This document shows, one piece after another, positions 49,112 to 62,768 of a stretch of DNA of 64,000 nt. The notes below the pieces were generated by a model that was not told where the DNA came from, did not search any database, and worked only from the letters and a program-made list of their open reading frames with translations. Within the stretch, counting starts at the first letter, position 1. The number at the start of each line of letters is the position of its first letter. Where the stretch lies: contig CP136063.1 in NCBI GenBank assembly GCA_032622095.1, positions 90,313,980-90,377,979 on the forward strand, written 5' to 3'. The DNA comes from Siphonodentalium dalli (Eukaryota > Mollusca > Scaphopoda > Gadilida > Siphonodentaliidae). The translations under genes and the position numbers were made by a program.

Positions 49112-50489
49112 GGTAGGCAGTTGTTACCGGCCGGCTAAGGAAGGTTCGATGTTGACCTTGACATGACATGACCTTTCGTGACGGAAGTAAAATTTATATT
49201 TCGCGCATGCGCTATGTGCAATTTTTCGTACTTGCGTAAAATGAAGCAAACAAAGTTTTTCATCTTGCTGAATTCAAACTTAATTGATTAAAACACGTAT
49301 TTGAATACGATTATCAGAGTTTACCGAAATTGAATGTGGAATTGAGTGGGAACGTTACATCCTTCCATATGAATTCAACGACTATTGGCTGATGAACTGG
49401 TTAAAAATTCGATTTGAATTGAAGTTCGAGTGACAGTGACGATGACCGTGAATCGTGATATTGACATTCACATTGTTGTTGACATTTTTGATTGAATTTT
49501 GTAAGCGGCAACACTCGGGTCTGAACGAGAGAAATTGAGCAACCTTGTACATCAGCGAACATTCTCACAAGAAGAAAACCACAGTGTTCACAAGTGATCT
49601 ACTAATGTTTTCAAATGCAAGTGACTACTGGAACACAACAACAACAACACTCAAGTCTCAACACTGACAACTGTCAACAGTGTGTATAGCAACGCCAACA
49701 GAATGAAAATGTACCAACTACACTGTGGAATTTGACAATACTATTATAAATAAGATTTGGACTGCATTGGTCTTAAGTCAAGCTGCAGTACATATTCAAT
49801 TGCAATGGAATTATGGGTGTACAAGTGCCAAAAGACTCAGTTACTAGTAGGCCTACTACCACTACTGCCTGATGAATAAATCCAGTGATTTTCAGTTCTA
49901 TTTCATCATTGGAAAAGATGCAACACCATTCACTCAGCTTCAACAAATACAAGTTCCACTGTTGAGAATGACCGTCACCATGGACTGTCAAAATGAAACA
50001 TCAGACTGACCAAATTCTTCAATTGTTGAATAAATCATGTACTACATGTTATATGATATGATGTAGTAGATATCCATATAAATGAATAATTTCTTCTTTG
50101 ACTGCCACCCCATAAAATCAATCCAGCATAACCGTGGGGACCTACACGAAGCATACATATTACATATATAAATTCAAAAGAGAAAGTTTAAACATGTATA
50201 TTGAGAGTCCCAACACACTAACCAGTAACCAGATATGTTTTTATACTATAATTACAACAGCAAAAGTAAAACAATTTTGGGAAACAAATTTACAATTTCT
50301 TCTGTACTTTAATTTGAAGCATTTCACTGTTCATGCTCTAACTTGAACCTGGTAATTGTTTGCTTATATCATGTAGCAAGGATTAATTAGACAAATAAAT
50401 ACACAAGGAGTAGATATATTCCAGCTATATATGCATCAGATAAAATGATTTAAGTGTTGCACCGGGTAAAGAATGAGTAATTTATTAGG

Positions 50490-52110
50490 GCCCCTTCAAG
50501 TTATTTCAATTAATTATCACATGAGGTAAACATCACCCATTGCTTGACAATAAACAACGTTACCTCTATATTATAAGGTGATAACAGATGCTATTTATTG
50601 CTATAAATTATATTTGTGCGTTTTTAAGTCATCTGATGTTAATGGCACTTATCCCATGACACTCCCCATGTCAAATTACCCACACATTTTCTGAGCTGAT
50701 AATAAATGCTTTTCATTGATCATATATGTTAAGATAATTTATTAGTTCCCCTTTAAGCCACCTGAGGCCAAAGCGCCTAGCCCATGGTCAGGTGACCCAT
50801 GTGTACCAATTTTCATACATATCGTCAAAGCTGATAATGAACGCATATGATAATATAATTTTTAAGTTTGCCTTTAGGGTCAATGGCACCTATCCAATGG
50901 TACTCCTGGGTCAATTTATCCCTACATACCTTACCAATTTCAAGTGACCAGGGTCCAACTAGTTTGGGTTTGTCATTAATTATTTAATTAAAATTATTTA
51001 TTGGTGCCCCTTTGAGTTGTCTGAGGTCAATGCCACTTATCCTATGACACTCAATTTGCCCATGCGTACCAATTTCCATCAACTCCTCTAGCCAAAATAT
51101 ATATAAAATATTTGTGTATGTGAATGTTTTTTCCATGGTGGGGGGGGGGGATATACAGAGTTGGGAAAGATAACCAGGGGCAGATGACGTGGTACGTGTA
51201 CACCGGTACCAGCCAATCTTGATACAGAGAATATCAGAAGGCATCTTTGTTGAAGACTTATAATCAGTTTTGTCCATATTTTGCCAAGATAAATTATATT
51301 AACCCGATTGCAGCATTAAAGATCCTGTGCCAGTGCATTCTCTTATATATGTGTCAGATTGTGTCTCCCATAGGGAGAATGCACTGGTTTACAAGGTTGA
51401 GGTAAATATTGTTAGGTCATGCACTCATGGTATGCTCTCATATATGTGAGGATCCATATGGGAGACTCATATATAAGAGAATGCACTGGCACAGGATCTT
51501 TATATATGTAAGAGAATGCATTGGCACAGGGTTTTTCAAAAAAAATTCAAGAAGCCCCAATCATGGAAGGGTTAATTATAAATGACCATATTGGCTCAAT
51601 ATTGGGAATATAATAGCAAATTTAAATAGCAAAATTGTTATTTTGTACATACATGTATATGTTTCATTGGTGTCCAATCTAGACTGAATTTTAAGGTAAA
51701 TAATGTGAATGACTTGTTCATTTTCAGTAAATAGTACTTAATACTCCATTGGAATTAACCCTTTATAACTAAACAATGTGGTGATATGGGTGGGGTTTAT
51801 CCACTAGATACCACACCCCAATTTTTTTAACAGTTGGGAATTTCATACCTGGTATATTTCAAACTAACTATAAGTCGAAAAATTTCTGATATTTATTTTT
51901 GCATTTATACTATAGGGACTAAATGTGGGGGTTTTCTTAGTAAAAAAAACCCATACATGTAGATGATCAATGAAGAGCGCTTGTTATTAGCTCAGAAGAT
52001 ATGTGGGATAATTTGTGCACACAGAGATAAATTGACATAGGGAGTGTCATGGGATAGTTGATATTGACCTCAGATGACTTAAAGAGGCACTAATAATTAC
52101 AAATAAAGAG
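50490..52110. repeat. Diverged tandem repeats of about 120-130 bp
   Basis: Recurring blocks such as 'cctttaagtcacatgagg'-like, 'tcaatggcacctatcc' and 'tgacactcc...ggtcaattt' appear near 50490, 50630, 50750, 50870 and 51005, and inverted near 52035-52100. More copies lie at 52345-52670 and 53400-53560. No coding frame. Confidence 0.6.
51326..51492. repeat. Dispersed foldback repeat inside the 7.7-kb element
   Basis: Related to the intron 2 repeat (18241-18386): 'tgtgccagtgcattctctta' faces 'aagagaatgcactggcaca'. A further half-copy follows to about 51540. Confidence 0.65.
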
Positions 52111-52814
52111 CGTTTATTGTCAACTTAAAGAAAGAAACTGTGGGAATGTGCCAAATTCTACATATTCTGGTAAAGTATTTTAAAAGCAAGAGCAAAATTA
52201 AATAATTGAAATCCATATGCTCTACTTTTCTCATATTAACATTATATATACAAGATTGAACACCAAAAATTGAAGAAAATTAATCTCCAGAACACTATCT
52301 TTTAATTGATAATGAAGTTAATAAACGCTCTTTAGTGCCAATTATTAGTGCATCTAATCTTAGGTCAATGACACCTATACCATTAAACCATGGAGCTGAT
52401 AACAACAATTATCCATTGGTCATCTACATGTATGTTAGATTGTTAGTATAATTTATTAGTCCTGCTTAAGTCATTTGAGGTCAAAGGCGCCTATTCCATT
52501 TTATTCCCCTGGTCAGGTGAACCATATGGTGTAACAATTTTCCTACATATCGTCTATACTGATGAGGAATCCTCTGTATTGCTCATAACTGATAATATAA
52601 TTATTAAATCCCTCTCTAGTGTCAATGGCACATATCCATTTGTACAAACTGGGCCAATTTACCCCGGCATAAAATGTACAGCCTTCCACCATTTTGGGTT
52701 TTTGAATTTTTTTTAGCTCAACTTTACTTTGTAAAGTTTGAGCAATTGTCATGGCTTTGTCGTCCGTGTGTGCGTGCGTGTGTATGTGCGTGATACGTCA
52801 ACAATTTCCTTTAG

Positions 52815-53290
52815 CACGGGCTACAGGTCGTACATTTGGTCGGATCATTATGAAATTTGTCATGGCTGTTGTCATTAACATGTAGATGGGAACAAGTCAT
52901 TTTGGGATCATTTGGCAAAAAAACATGGCCGCCAGCGGCCATCTTGGATTTCAAAATCCAATCCATTAGCACAAGCTACAGGTGGTACAGTTCGTCTGAT
53001 CATCATGAAATTTGGCACGGATGTTAATATTGACATGTAGATGGGAACGAGTCATTTTGGGGTTGTTAGGCCAAAAAAGATGGCCACCAGCAGCCATCTT
53101 GGATTTTACTCTTTGCATGACTAAATCTTTTGGCACGGGCTACATGTTGTATCTTTGGTCCGATCATCATGAAATTTGTCATGGATGTTAACAATGACAT
53201 GTAAATGGGACCGAGTCTTTTTAGGGTCATTCAGCAAAAAACAAATGACTGCCAGCAGCCATCTTGGATTTTACTCTTTGCATAACTACA
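52815..53290. repeat. Three tandem units with 'gccatcttggattt', period about 155-168 bp
   Basis: Each unit starts 'cacgggctaca'-like, contains 'gatcatcatgaaattt' and 'acatgtagatgggaacgagt', and ends 'gccatcttggatt'. A single related unit is part of every tubulin spacer (for example 20945-21125), so the family is dispersed. A 'tcgtccgtgtgtgcgtgcgt' block precedes it at about 52760. Confidence 0.7.
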
Positions 53291-55320
53291 TGTAGGCCTT
53301 TCAACTTTCCACATTCCTAATCACTCCATTGACTGTAACACAAAAATTCTTCCATTGACATTGTCATTGACACTTTCATTTAATTAAAATTTGATTATTA
53401 GTGCACCTTTAAGTCACATGAGGTCAACAACACCTATCCGATGGCACTCATCGGGTCAATTTACCACAGTGAATAAATGTTCAACTATTCAATTTCAGAT
53501 GCCAATATATAATTATTTATTTAGTTAAATTAAATATTAGTGTCTTTTTAAAGATATCTGCGCCTTTCTTATGATACTCCCAGTGTCAACATGAATCCAT
53601 TTTTAAAAATATTATTTCAGGGCTTTCTTGTGAGACATATTTTAAGGTCACAACCTGTTATTTCTTCAACAAATGCCAAACATTGATTTTGATAATAGAC
53701 ACAAATTTTAACTTTGGCCAAGGGCTTAGGTCCAATCTTGTCTGCTGAATCTTAAATACATGGAAATATCTAGTTCTGGGTTAAATAGCCTTGATAATAG
53801 TGCAAGGGTGGATACCTTAAAGGTATACATTTTTTTCTGGTTATTGTTCGAATTTAAAAAAAGATCAGATTATTTTTCAGCATATAATGTATTTCCATGA
53901 CAAATATTTAGCACAAAATTTATTAATGTTAATGCATACGGAATTATGGATTTCTATGTACTTCATCCTTTTTCTCTGCACTATTCCTAATTTCTGGAAC
54001 ATTTATTTGAATCTGTGATAGTGCTAAACCTATATAATATCCATGCACAAGTCAACTGTGTATGGCTTGACTGGAGGCCCAAGTGGCAGTTTTTTCTCTA
54101 TTGGTGTTGGGGAAACGATGGATGTCCTGTGCATAAATTTAATAATTAGGTGTCACTTGAGTAAATAGGTGGTTGTTATATTATATTATCTTATTGTTCT
54201 TTGTCTTGTGAATTGATATGGTTAAATCTTAAAAATGAGATCTTAGCCCACCAAATGTGCTTATAGTTGGTACAATGATCCAGATTAATATCATGAATAT
54301 CCATGCTTTTGACCAGCAAGGGCCATCATGGTAAACATACAGTTAGATTATGTGAATAGCCACTGGGTCCATACCTGTATGGTGATTGTTATAGGATATT
54401 GCCTACTGTAGTGGTAATGTAACCGTATGCTGTGGGGCAGATGTTGGATTAAATCAGCCAAGTTATACACCTTTTTGGTCAGGAAGAAATACTATATACA
54501 TCTAAAATTCCCTGGATCTGTATTTGTGAAGAAATCTTCAAAGTCTAGTGCATTTATGAGAACAAATGGCAAACCCAGAGTAACATGTCATGTCCCCTGG
54601 ATATTCCCTCACCCTGGACATTTCCCTCCTGGATATCATCCCACCCCACCTATAAATAACAAAATTGACTCCTTTTATATTGTTTGATCCTGAAATGGCC
54701 AGAAAAAATACTTTTTGAGATTTAATTATATTTTTTTAATATATTTTATATATATTTTTTTTTTTATTCCAAGTGAGAATTTTTTTTTTACTCAGTGGTT
54801 ACTGGTATTGTTTTATCCTGAAATGACCAGCAAAATGTTTTTGATATGATTATTGATTTTAGAGTTATCCATCTTCAACCCTGTTTGACCATGTGTTTAT
54901 GCCAACTTTATGGGCCACATATTATTACACATCTCGAGAAATAACAAACAAAATTTATATCTGTTCACTCTGAACTTTGATGGGTGGGATCCTCAACTTG
55001 AATCAAATATTTATTAACCCCCCCCCCCCAAAAGCCAAAGAAATAGTAATTTAGGAGCTACTGATAGGAATGAGTATCAATAAATGCATTCACACTAGCT
55101 AGTCAATTTAACTACAGGTAGTGTAAATATTGCATCCTGCATGCATGGATAACCCCCATGGCCAAACCCAACTACTTGTCCCACTATTGTCCCCAAAGTA
55201 GACACCATGAATAATTGATTCCATAACTTGATGTTTTCTATTGTTTTCCCTTAACTTGGCTTAAGTTAATAACAATAACACAACAAAACTTATAAAATGA
55301 GTTGTTTCTCACTGAGTCTA

Positions 55321-55479
55321 CAGTAATGTCCTATATAGTCAACCTCTAAACCACAGCAGAATTTGGGGAATTTGTTTTTCAAGATTTAGTTGGAAATATT
55401 GCCATATTTCCGACTAAATCCTGAAAAAATTCCCATAATTCTGCTGTGGTTAACGGATCATATACTTAGAGCATTACTG
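55321..55479. mobile_element. Tc1-like MITE inside the 7.7-kb element
   Basis: CAGTAATGTC...GCATTACTG ends bordered by TA. The central 'gatttagttggaaatattg' faces its inverse, making a long hairpin. Same family as 35575-35724. Confidence 0.75.
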
Positions 55480-56095
55480 TACTGTACATTGTTGAACTTG
55501 GAATATCCCACAAAATTTCACTCCACTATAAAATTATTTTTCACAAAAATGTAAGTTTGTCATATTTCTAACAATAATTATGTTATCACTGCTAGACAAT
55601 TTTTTTTTTGGTGGAATTCACATCATGAATAAAAAAATGTTTTGAGTGACGGTGAATGATATATATAGGTACACGTCTGGTGAGCTTTAATTAATGCAGG
55701 GTGGGATGAAAATCTTCAAGACTGAACTCAACTATTGAACATAGTGAAGATAACCACAACCGACTATTTTCAACAACTGACACTAGGCCTATGACTTAAA
55801 TTTAATTTTTTTGTCAATGCTGAACCTGACCGGATTGACAACATTGGAAAAATAACATTTCTACAGTTAAGTTATTTTTAACAAAACCAACTATGGTGCA
55901 TTGAGAGGGGTGGGGTTGGTGACCGACATTTGGGGCTTCTTATTAATCTTAAAGTAATATCCCCCGCCCCCAAAAAATGGAATTAATTTGGTTTGAAATA
56001 AATTTAATCATACTGTTATTAATATTCTATACTAGACCACTAGTAATATTATAATTTCAACAATTAGAGTCTGGATTTGTACTGTTCCTTTCACT

Positions 56096-56243
56096 GTGCA
56101 CAGGTATTGGAATTTCTGTCAAAAATAGGTTTTTATGACAATATACTCCTCAGGCTCTGAATAAGAATAGAATGAATTCTTATTCAGAGGAGTATATTGT
56201 CATAAAAACCTATTTTTTGACAGAAATTCCAATACCTGTGCAC
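56096..56243. repeat. 148-bp hairpin, arms about 70 bp
   Basis: 'gtgcacaggtattggaattt' at 56096 is inverse to 'aaattccaatacctgtgcac' ending at 56243. The arms are almost perfect, with a short loop and a few-base insertion in one arm. It lies near the right end of the 7.7-kb element. Confidence 0.85.
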
Positions 56244-56814
56244 TGTGTCACTGTCAGATTAACAATGTCAAATTCAATGCTGGTTAGCTGCTGCTGGTGT
56301 GTACAATACTGTACATTCACTTTGTGAATGTGATGACTGATGTTGCAGAGTTCTAACTTCTATCTTCATGGACATTGCGGTAGTCTGGGAGATAATTGTT
56401 GACTCTTAACTTAACTAGTCATGAATTAACAGAATTTCATAATCCCACACTCAGGACATTGCCAGACTCTGTGACTGTGAGTGTGAGTGTGACTCACTGA
56501 CTCGGTGTAACTTTGACTGACTCTGAGACGAGGCACAGCACTCTCAGTTGTAAGCACATCAATTCCATCCCGTTCTGCAACGTAATCATTCTAAATTCAT
56601 ATTGTATTGTATTCTGGATTCCATTACATTTGACCGCGATTATCTAATAATTTGAAAAACATTTCGTAATTCGCGGATGTAAACACTTTCCAAACTGGTT
56701 TGACGCTCGATGTATCGTGACTTCTAACTGCTTTCATGTTAATGTACTTCCCGTTGTATGTCCGCGCATGCGTACAGCCGACCTTCCTAAGCCGGCCGGT
56801 AACAACTGCCTACC

Positions 56815-56823
56815 CTTGTTGGG
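56815..56823. repeat. Target-site duplication, right (7.7-kb element)
   Basis: 'cttgttggg', matching 49103-49111. Confidence 0.8.
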
Positions 56824-58461
56824 ACCCACCTACCCCCGCGTCCGTTTTCGGCAGTTTTTTCTCGACCATTTTTGGACACCCACCCCCTTTCAACACTAAA
56901 ACAGAGATTTGCGGGGGGGGGGGGAATTCACTGTAAAAAGCTGTATATGAATTTCTGTGCATACTATTTGACATGGATGTTAACATTGACATGTAAATAG
57001 GAACGAGTCATTTTGGGGTCATTCGGTCAAAAACAACATGGCTGCAGCGGCCATCTTGGATTTCAAAATTCAATCCAGTAGCATGGGCTACAGGCTATAC
57101 TGTTTGTCTGATCATCATGAAATTTTTCAATTATGTTAATATTGACATTCTAAGGTGTTTTAAGCCAAACTCATTGCAAAAACAGTCAAAAAGACTTGCA
57201 GGAAAAAACATTTTGAGTTTCGGAAAAAAATGTTTGTTGGTCCCATCGACCACCCACCCACCCGGCATACGTGCCCGGAAAATCCACCCTCCCCGCTTGA
57301 AATGCGAAAAACGTTGAAGACTTCTCTGAAAGTGGTCCAAATGAACAATTTCAAAATCAAATTTAATTTGAAATGCAATAACCATGGTAATGAGTTTCTA
57401 ATGAACAAAGAGGGATCACTCTATAGAAAACCCATATGGTCCAAGTTTCTTTCGGCGTGAATCAGCTATATAATAATGAACTTGAAAACTGTATCTAGGG
57501 AAAGAAATCTGATACTGCGTTACGTCAAAGTAATTCGTAAGCATCCTGGCCTATACTAACGTCAGTGCACATGGACGTGGTGACAGGGGTGGTGTTTGGG
57601 GGTTGGGAATGTCTCACCCTAACTTTGCTCAAAATGTTCACAGTTGGAAATTTCATACCTGACAAAAAATTAGTTTGAAACTTTACACCAACAATAGGTT
57701 GAAATTGTTCTTGGAGTTAGATTTTCCAACAATTTATTAAAGGGTTATTTGTTGACTTTTAGATCAACAATTGCAATTGTTCATACATTTGGTCAAAATT
57801 GTGCACTGAAATGCGATTTTGCGATTTTTCTTGTTCTGATTTCAAAATGTTATCACGCCAGGTCAAACCATGGTCGGCCCGGTGTGTCCTGTCTCTCGCC
57901 CGTGGCCGTGTGAATTTTCCTGGAATTAGACCACTATACATGTTAGGATTTATGCAATCTCTAATTTTTCTGATAGAAGGTACAGGGAAGGGATCCAGAA
58001 ATTTAAGTCTCCAGTTTATAAAATAACATATCTGTCTATTATATGACAATCAGATATCGATTAAATGTAAAATAATATGCAGGCGTTCAACATGTTATTC
58101 AGCGGTGTTGCATTCAATTATATTCCTCGTCTGAAAAGTCTGGAACCCTGAATACATCTTTAAATGTCCGTGAAATATTTTGAATCGCCGTGCTGTTTTC
58201 CTGCACCCACATTATGTTATTAAATTCATGTTCCGTATTACCATGTATTATTGGTTATTGGAATAAAAGTATCAAAAAACCCAAATACAATCATGTTTTT
58301 GTTCCTCCATTTGGCTATAATGACAACAACGGCCATTCAGAAAAGGTTATCATACGGGCCTGTAAGGCCCAGGTTGGGTGCAACGGGGGTGGGGGGGGGG
58401 GGGGCGAATGCGAATATAATTCCGCATTTGGTCTGATTCAATATTATGTACCTTATATTAA
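56824..58461. other. Spacer upstream of copy 3, right part, no gene seen
   Basis: Continues the alignment with 20825-22464, close to copy 1, including the poly-G run near 56913 and the 'ggccatcttggattt' unit. Confidence 0.65.
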
Positions 58462-59631
58462 GGGTGGATACACACATGCATGTAATGTCTGTATGTTAAA
58501 TGCATGTATTTTACATGGCCACACCAATAATTGACAAAATTAATCACCTGTGCGCGAGAGGTCAATTTCACCAGTGAGTAGTTATAAGCCATTATCAAAC
58601 AAACTGCCATCGAGAAATTTCAGGCCAGTCATAAACATGTCTTCTTTCGTGGATGCCAAAATGAGAAATTCTTGTCTGATATATGTGCTGTTTTTCACGA
58701 GTTATAATTCATTTCGATTGCAAATATTCATTATAGCGCCAAAATATAATGCAGGTACAGCGTTGAAATTAAAAAGAGTGACCATTTATATATATGTTTC
58801 TCAAGCCAAAGGTTGAACAAGCTCCTAACTGTCACAAGCTTTAATTATAACATTTTCGACCATTATCCATGATTGGGGGAGGGGCTGGTTCTCGAAAGCT
58901 TCCAATAACTATGGGAGTTAATTGAATGTATCAGTCGGGATTATCTGGGCAAGAATTACAATGTAATGTTTTACTTAAATATTCTATAGTTGTAAATTTT
59001 GCGTATACATGTATAACTGTATAACACAAGAGAGGAAAGTTGACGTAGTTGGGAACTCGTAACTAGGCAACCCTTTCGCCGAATGAAGACAAACAGCAAC
59101 ACCATGCATTCAAATTTAAAGCTGTATAATATGTTCATAATTATATGAATAGCACAAATTGCTGCATATTAGATTAATCAATCGTAGAAAACAGACACGA
59201 CAGACATGACTACGATATTTATAAAGCAGGGTGTCAGGACTCAGGGTGCTGGATGCACACCCCCCGTCGAGGAAATATGCAATAGTGAATTTGGTAGCTT
59301 CTGGGATAATATAGCTCCCGTGCATGTTGGGGGTCATAGCCCCCTGCGCTGGGGAAGAGGCCGTCACTGGTATTAACATCAATAGAAGACTGACAATGAT
59401 TTAAACAGAACGTCGACCATTTGAGTTATCGCGCGAATAATTATTTTAAGCGGCCTGACGACTTTGTCCCAGTCAACGGCTCTTCGGCGGTTCAGAGTTT
59501 AACTCACTGTGGTCAAACACAGTCGCAATGATTGGGTTGTCAGCGGACACATATTACACGGTGTGTATGATCCATGTAAAACGCCAAATACACGATATTT
59601 ACAGAGATTACATGCATGTGTGTATCCACCC
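58462..59631. mobile_element. PIF/Harbinger-like element, copy 3 unit, 1170 bp
   Basis: Same insertion, site, TAA borders and orientation as 22465-23647; it lacks a poly-C run found there near 22786. Being at the identical site, it was duplicated with the spacer and is not an independent insertion. Confidence 0.7.
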
Positions 59632-60574
59632 TAAAGCTCAAAGTTGCTAACTTGTGCGGCATTTTTACTTTTAATAGTACAGCAATTTGAACAATACTCG
59701 GTAAGAATATTTCCTACTAATCATAAGTGAACAATTGCCTAGATAGATCATCAAGACTCGTGCAAAGAAATGAAACACGGAATCGAAACAAACAAGTCTC
59801 CGTGTCACCACAGTTGAGATTAATTTTATCCATCGTGCACGGGTCACAGATTCATGGTGCATGATAAGTTGCGGCTATATATAGGCAATCAAAAACGCCG
59901 AAATTCTTAATTTAGACACTCGATCAATCGATAATTAGATGTCAATAGTGTCTGTTTACGCGCGTGTGATTTACTTCGGAGAGTCTTTTCGCTTATTTTA
60001 CTTCTGCCTTCTACTTATGGTGGTTCTCCTGTGAAACGACGGATTAAATTATAAGAAATAACTGGGTTTTTTTCGAATAAGTTTGCACACAATTTACTAT
60101 ATATAACGCGCGGTTATAGAATTTGTACTCAAATTTTTCGCTCGCGTAAACCACCGGCAGGCTACAGTGAAATATAACGAAACCAACAGTGAAATAACGA
60201 AATCGTATTTCACTGCAGCTTCTAAGAGATATAGAGAATACCTGCAGTTTTGTGTTTGAATACCGAAATATCTCACGAGTGACTGGAAAGAGAATTCGAT
60301 ATTTCTTTCCAGACACTTGAATGAAATGCTTCATGTATTCAAAACAAAAACTGTAGGTATTCTTTATATTATGTGAACCTTATTAATGCTCAAAGTTGTT
60401 AACTTATGCGACATTCTTTACTTTTAACAGCACAGCAATTTGAACAATACTCGAGAAGAATACTTAATTTAACAACAAGACTCCTGCAAAGAAATGAAAC
60501 ACGGAATCTAAGCTATATAAGAAGTCTCGATGTCACCATATTCGAAATATATATATCACGTGCACGGGTATTTA
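59632..60574. repeat. Two diverged spacer repeats (copy 3 unit)
   Basis: Counterpart of 23648-24638, with small deletions near 60078 and 60464. No gene seen. Confidence 0.65.
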
Positions 60575-61678
60575 CGGTGGATGGATGAGGACATGGGAAA
60601 TTTTATTTGTATCTCGTTTAAACGAGATAGCAGATGGGAAATTTTATTTTTATCTCGTTTAAACGAGATAACTTATCTCGTTTAAACGAGATAAGTGATG
60701 GGAAATTTTATTTTTATCTCGTTTAAACGAGATAACTTATCTTGTTTAAACGAGATAGCAGGTGGGAAATTTTATTTTTATCTCGTTTAAACGAGATAAC
60801 TTATCTTGTTTAAACGAGATAGCAGGTGGGAAATTTTATTTTTATCTCGTTTAAACGAGATAACTTATCTCGTTTAAACGAGATAGTTATAATACAACAG
60901 TTACTAGTGGCCAGTCCAGACGGTTGCACCGGGAATGTATAGGGAACTTCTTGTACCCACCCACCACCCCATCCCGCCATCCATAGTATCTTATGCGCCG
61001 CAGGCGCTCGTATATAGGTAGTACCCACCCACCACCCTATCCCACCACCCATAGTATCTTATGCGCCGCGCGCGGCGCACAATATACTATGGGTGAAGGG
61101 TGGGTAACTACCTATATACGAGCGCCTGCGGCGCATAAGATACTATGCGTGGCGGAATGTGGTGGTGGGTGGGTAACTACCCATATACGAGCGCCAGCGG
61201 AGCACAATATACTATGGGTGATGGGATGTGGTGGTATTTGGGTACCACCTATATACGAGCGCAACCGTCTGGATTGGCCAATAGTAACTGTTGTATTTTA
61301 TAACTATCTCGTTTAAATGTGATAAGTTATCTCGTTTAAACGAGATGAAAATAAACTTTCCCACCTGCTATCTCGTTTAAACAAGATAAGTTATCTCGTT
61401 TAAACGAGATACAAATAAAATTTCCCACCTGCTATCTCGTTTAAAAAAGATAAGTTATCTCGTTTAAACGAGATAAAAATAAAATTTCCCACCTGCTATC
61501 TCGTTTAAACGAGATAAAAATAAAATTTCCCACCTGCTATCTCGTTTAAACAAGATAAGTTATCTCGTTTAAACGAGATAAAAATAAAATTTCCCATCTG
61601 CTATCTCGTTTAAACGAGATAGTTATCTCGTTTAAACGAGATAAAAATAAAATTTCCCATGTCCTCATCCAGCCACCG
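60575..61678. mobile_element. Foldback-like element, first of a tandem pair (copy 3 unit)
   Basis: Counterpart of FB-1 but without the hAT insertion. Palindrome arms at 60610-60890 and 61300-61650 surround an intact core (60955-61265) that includes GCGCCGCGCGCGGCGC. This is the paralogous empty site for hAT-2: 'gtagtacccacccacc' is continuous here. Confidence 0.7.
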
Positions 61679-61680
61679 TA

Positions 61681-62768
61681 TGGCTGTGGCTGGATGAGGA
61701 CATGGAAAATTTTATTTTTATCTCGTTTAAACGAGATAACTATCTCGTTTAAACGAGATAGCAGATGGGAAATTTTATTTTTATCTCGTTTAAACGAGAT
61801 AACTTATCTCGTTTAAACGAGATAGCAGGTGGGAAATTTTATTTTTATCTCGTTTAAACGAGATAACTTATCTCGTTTAAACGAGATAGCAGGTGGGAAA
61901 TTTTATTTTTATCTCGTTTAAACGAGATAACTTATCTCGTTTAAACGAGATAGTTATAATACAACAGTTACTAGTGGCCAGTCCAGACGGTTGCACCGGG
62001 AATGTATAGGGAACTTCTTGTACCCACCCACCACCCCATCCCGCCATCCATAGTTTCTTATGCGCCGCAGGCGCTCGTATATAGGTAGTACCCACCCACC
62101 ACCCTATCCCACCACCCATAGTATCTTATGCGCCGCGCGCGGCGCACAATATACTATGGGTGAAGGGTGGGTAACTACCTATACACGAGCGCCTGTGGCG
62201 CATAAGATACTATGCGTTGCGGAATGTGGTGGTGGGTGGGTAACTACCCATATACGAGCGCCAGCGGAGCACAATATACTATGGGTGATGGGATGTGGTG
62301 GTATTTGGGTACCACCTATATACGAGCGCAACCGTCTGGATTGGCCAATAGTAACTGTTGTATTTTATAACTATCTCGTTTAAATGTGATAAGTTATCTC
62401 GTTTAAACGAGATGAAAATAACATTTCCCACCTGCTATCTCGTTTAAACAAGATAAGTTATCTCGTTTAAACTAGATACAAATAAAATTTCCCACCTGCT
62501 ATCTCGTTTAAAAAAGATAAGTTATCTCGTTTAAACGAGATAAAAATAAAATTTCCCACCTGCTATCTCGTTTAAACAAGATAAGTTATCTCGTTTAAAC
62601 GAGATAAAAATAAAATTTCCCACCTGCTATCTCGTTTAAACAAGATAAGTTATCTCGTTTAAACGAGATAAAAATAACATTTCCCATCTGCTATCTCGTT
62701 TAAACGAGATAGTTATCTCGTTTAAACGAGATAAAAATAAAATTTCCCATGTCCTCATCCAGCCACCG
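61681..62768. mobile_element. Foldback-like element, second of a tandem pair (copy 3 unit)
   Basis: Counterpart of FB-2: arms at 61718-61950 and 62370-62740, core at 62020-62335, right end 'ccagccaccg' at 62768. The pair is separated by the same few bases as in the copy 1 unit. Confidence 0.7.

Larger units (their letters stand above)
49112..56814. mobile_element. 7.7-kb terminal-inverted-repeat DNA element, unclassified
   Basis: The terminal inverted repeats are 34 bp with one mismatch, starting GGTAGGCAGTTGTTACCGG, and are flanked by a 9-bp duplication. Copies 1 and 2 carry the uninterrupted site ('tgttgggacccacc' at about 20814 and 36933). No ORF above about 100 codons and no transposase motif was recognised, so the element is non-autonomous, decayed, or has many small exons. 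The interior contains other repeats: diverged tandem units (about 50490-53560), a 'ggccatcttggattt' tandem array, a Tc1-like MITE and a large hairpin. GG-starting ends with 8-9 bp duplications occur in Merlin and Mutator-like families; I cannot decide between them. Confidence 0.8.
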
